DNA of 64,000 bases from NCBI RefSeq assembly GCF_016859285.1, contig NC_053414.1:9992017-10056016 (forward strand), given 5' to 3'. The notes beneath the pieces are model-generated. The model searched no databases. It saw nothing but the letters and a program-made list of their open reading frames with translations, and had not been told where the DNA came from. Shown here piece after piece: positions 63,201 through 64,000 of the stretch. This DNA is from Xiphias gladius (lineage: Eukaryota; Chordata; Actinopteri; Istiophoriformes; Xiphiidae). The position numbers and the translations under genes were made by a program. Numbering within the stretch: position 1 is the stretch's first letter; each line of letters opens with the position of its first letter.

Positions 63201-64000
63201 CATCACTTTTGACTCTCGCTCACACTTTTGCCCACAGAGTTCAAGAGGAGCGAAATGTATGCACGTCCGTATACAGTAAGTGCTGCCAAATCCACCTTTG
63301 TCTGGACTGTCCACTGCCGACTGCCCAAGATGTACTAAACTTGCCATGAGAACATTTGGTGAATGACAGTGTCTTCAAATTCAAATGCTACAAATCTTGG
63401 AAATCACGTTTCAGTTGCAACCTGAAGGAGCTTTAGGTTTTTACCATGAAGGAGTTTAAATGTAATACATTTTTTTCCCCCAGGAGTTATGAATCAAGTC
63501 TCGATCCCTTGCGAAAACATGGCCCATAATCCCCGACTTATAAAATGTGTTTGTTAACTATAAGCTTTGCGTGCTCCTTACTGAAGGACTGGTCTGCAGA
63601 GGCGCACCCAGAGCAGAGCCACCAACAATGATGAAAAACAGATAAATTTAAGTAGATTATGATGAATTGTATTAATGTTCTGGTTGTGCTTGGACCAGTT
63701 CAGAATTTGACGTCAAAGCTGGATATTCTCTCAACCTGTGCAGGTCATTTACTAAGATTGTAATACAAACGCTCCATCCCCACTATGCACTGCACCCCTC
63801 TGCATTAGCTTTCCCACTGCTGACACAGACAGGCGGAAATATGACATTTGCCATTCCAGCGACAGGCAGCAGGCAGCATCTGTCGGTGTCAGGATGTTGG
63901 TCAGGGAAGGACGCGTTTCCTCCCCGTTGCCCAACCAGCCTCGTGGGTCGGTTCTCTCAGAGTCTCGCAGGGCAGGTAACGCGCCCTCAGTGCCAAACGG

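Larger units (their letters stand above)
57926..64000. other. 6 kb with no recognisable gene
   Basis: No frame longer than about 110 codons, and none with family motifs. Contains AT and CA microsatellites. In human the next gene is RBM46, and no RNA-binding-domain translation is visible here. The last 150 bases become more GC-rich, and cagggcaggtaacg near 63968 resembles a splice donor, so a gene may begin just beyond the edge. That is a guess. Confidence 0.4.

Noticed and set aside
63752..64000. Possible first exon of a following gene
   Set aside because: Only a modest GC rise and one donor-like site; not enough to call.
1..64000. CRISPR array, operon or bacterial-type features
   Set aside because: Spliced vertebrate genes throughout; no regularly spaced repeats of that kind.

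Overview
The window is vertebrate genomic DNA and almost certainly comes from a ray-finned (teleost) fish. Genes are split into many short exons with GT/AG introns. The gene order matches the human 4q31-q32 block as I know it (DCHS2, PLRG1, fibrinogen, LRAT). The spaces between exons carry several repeat families that I recognise from teleost genomes. I rebuilt the exons by eye from translations, splice sites and reading phase. Every full gene gives an intact frame of family-typical length.

Layout. 96-24639 (-): 5' part of a giant dachsous cadherin, dchs2, with 15 coding exons, 2161 codons and about 20 cadherin repeats; the rest lies off the left edge. 24640-26450: GC-rich dchs2 5' flank, then AT-rich spacer. 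26451-28834 (+): a five-exon, 297-residue gene with an N-terminal TIR-like domain and a C-terminal beta-trefoil-like region. I cannot name it, and it is the most novel gene here. 29024-35627 (-): complete plrg1, 15 exons, 512 residues. 37505-41285 (-): complete fgg (fibrinogen gamma), 9 exons, 432 residues. 50067-51870 and 53035-54658 (+): two tandem lrat genes (228 and 213 residues) with the same exon structure and intact active-site residues. 57093-57925: a 5'-truncated LINE. From there to 64000 I see no gene.

The genes are unrelated in function: planar polarity adhesion (dchs2), pre-mRNA splicing (plrg1), blood clotting (fgg) and retinyl ester formation (lrat). They are linked by ancestral synteny, not by a shared pathway. 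Three departures from the human order stand out. The TIR gene sits between dchs2 and plrg1. FGA and FGB are missing between plrg1 and fgg. lrat is duplicated in tandem.

Non-coding highlights are three near-complete copies of a roughly 0.7-0.8 kb element flanked by TTAA, two other dispersed families with at least four or five copies each, and a chain of four overlapping perfect or near-perfect hairpins at 43874-43963.
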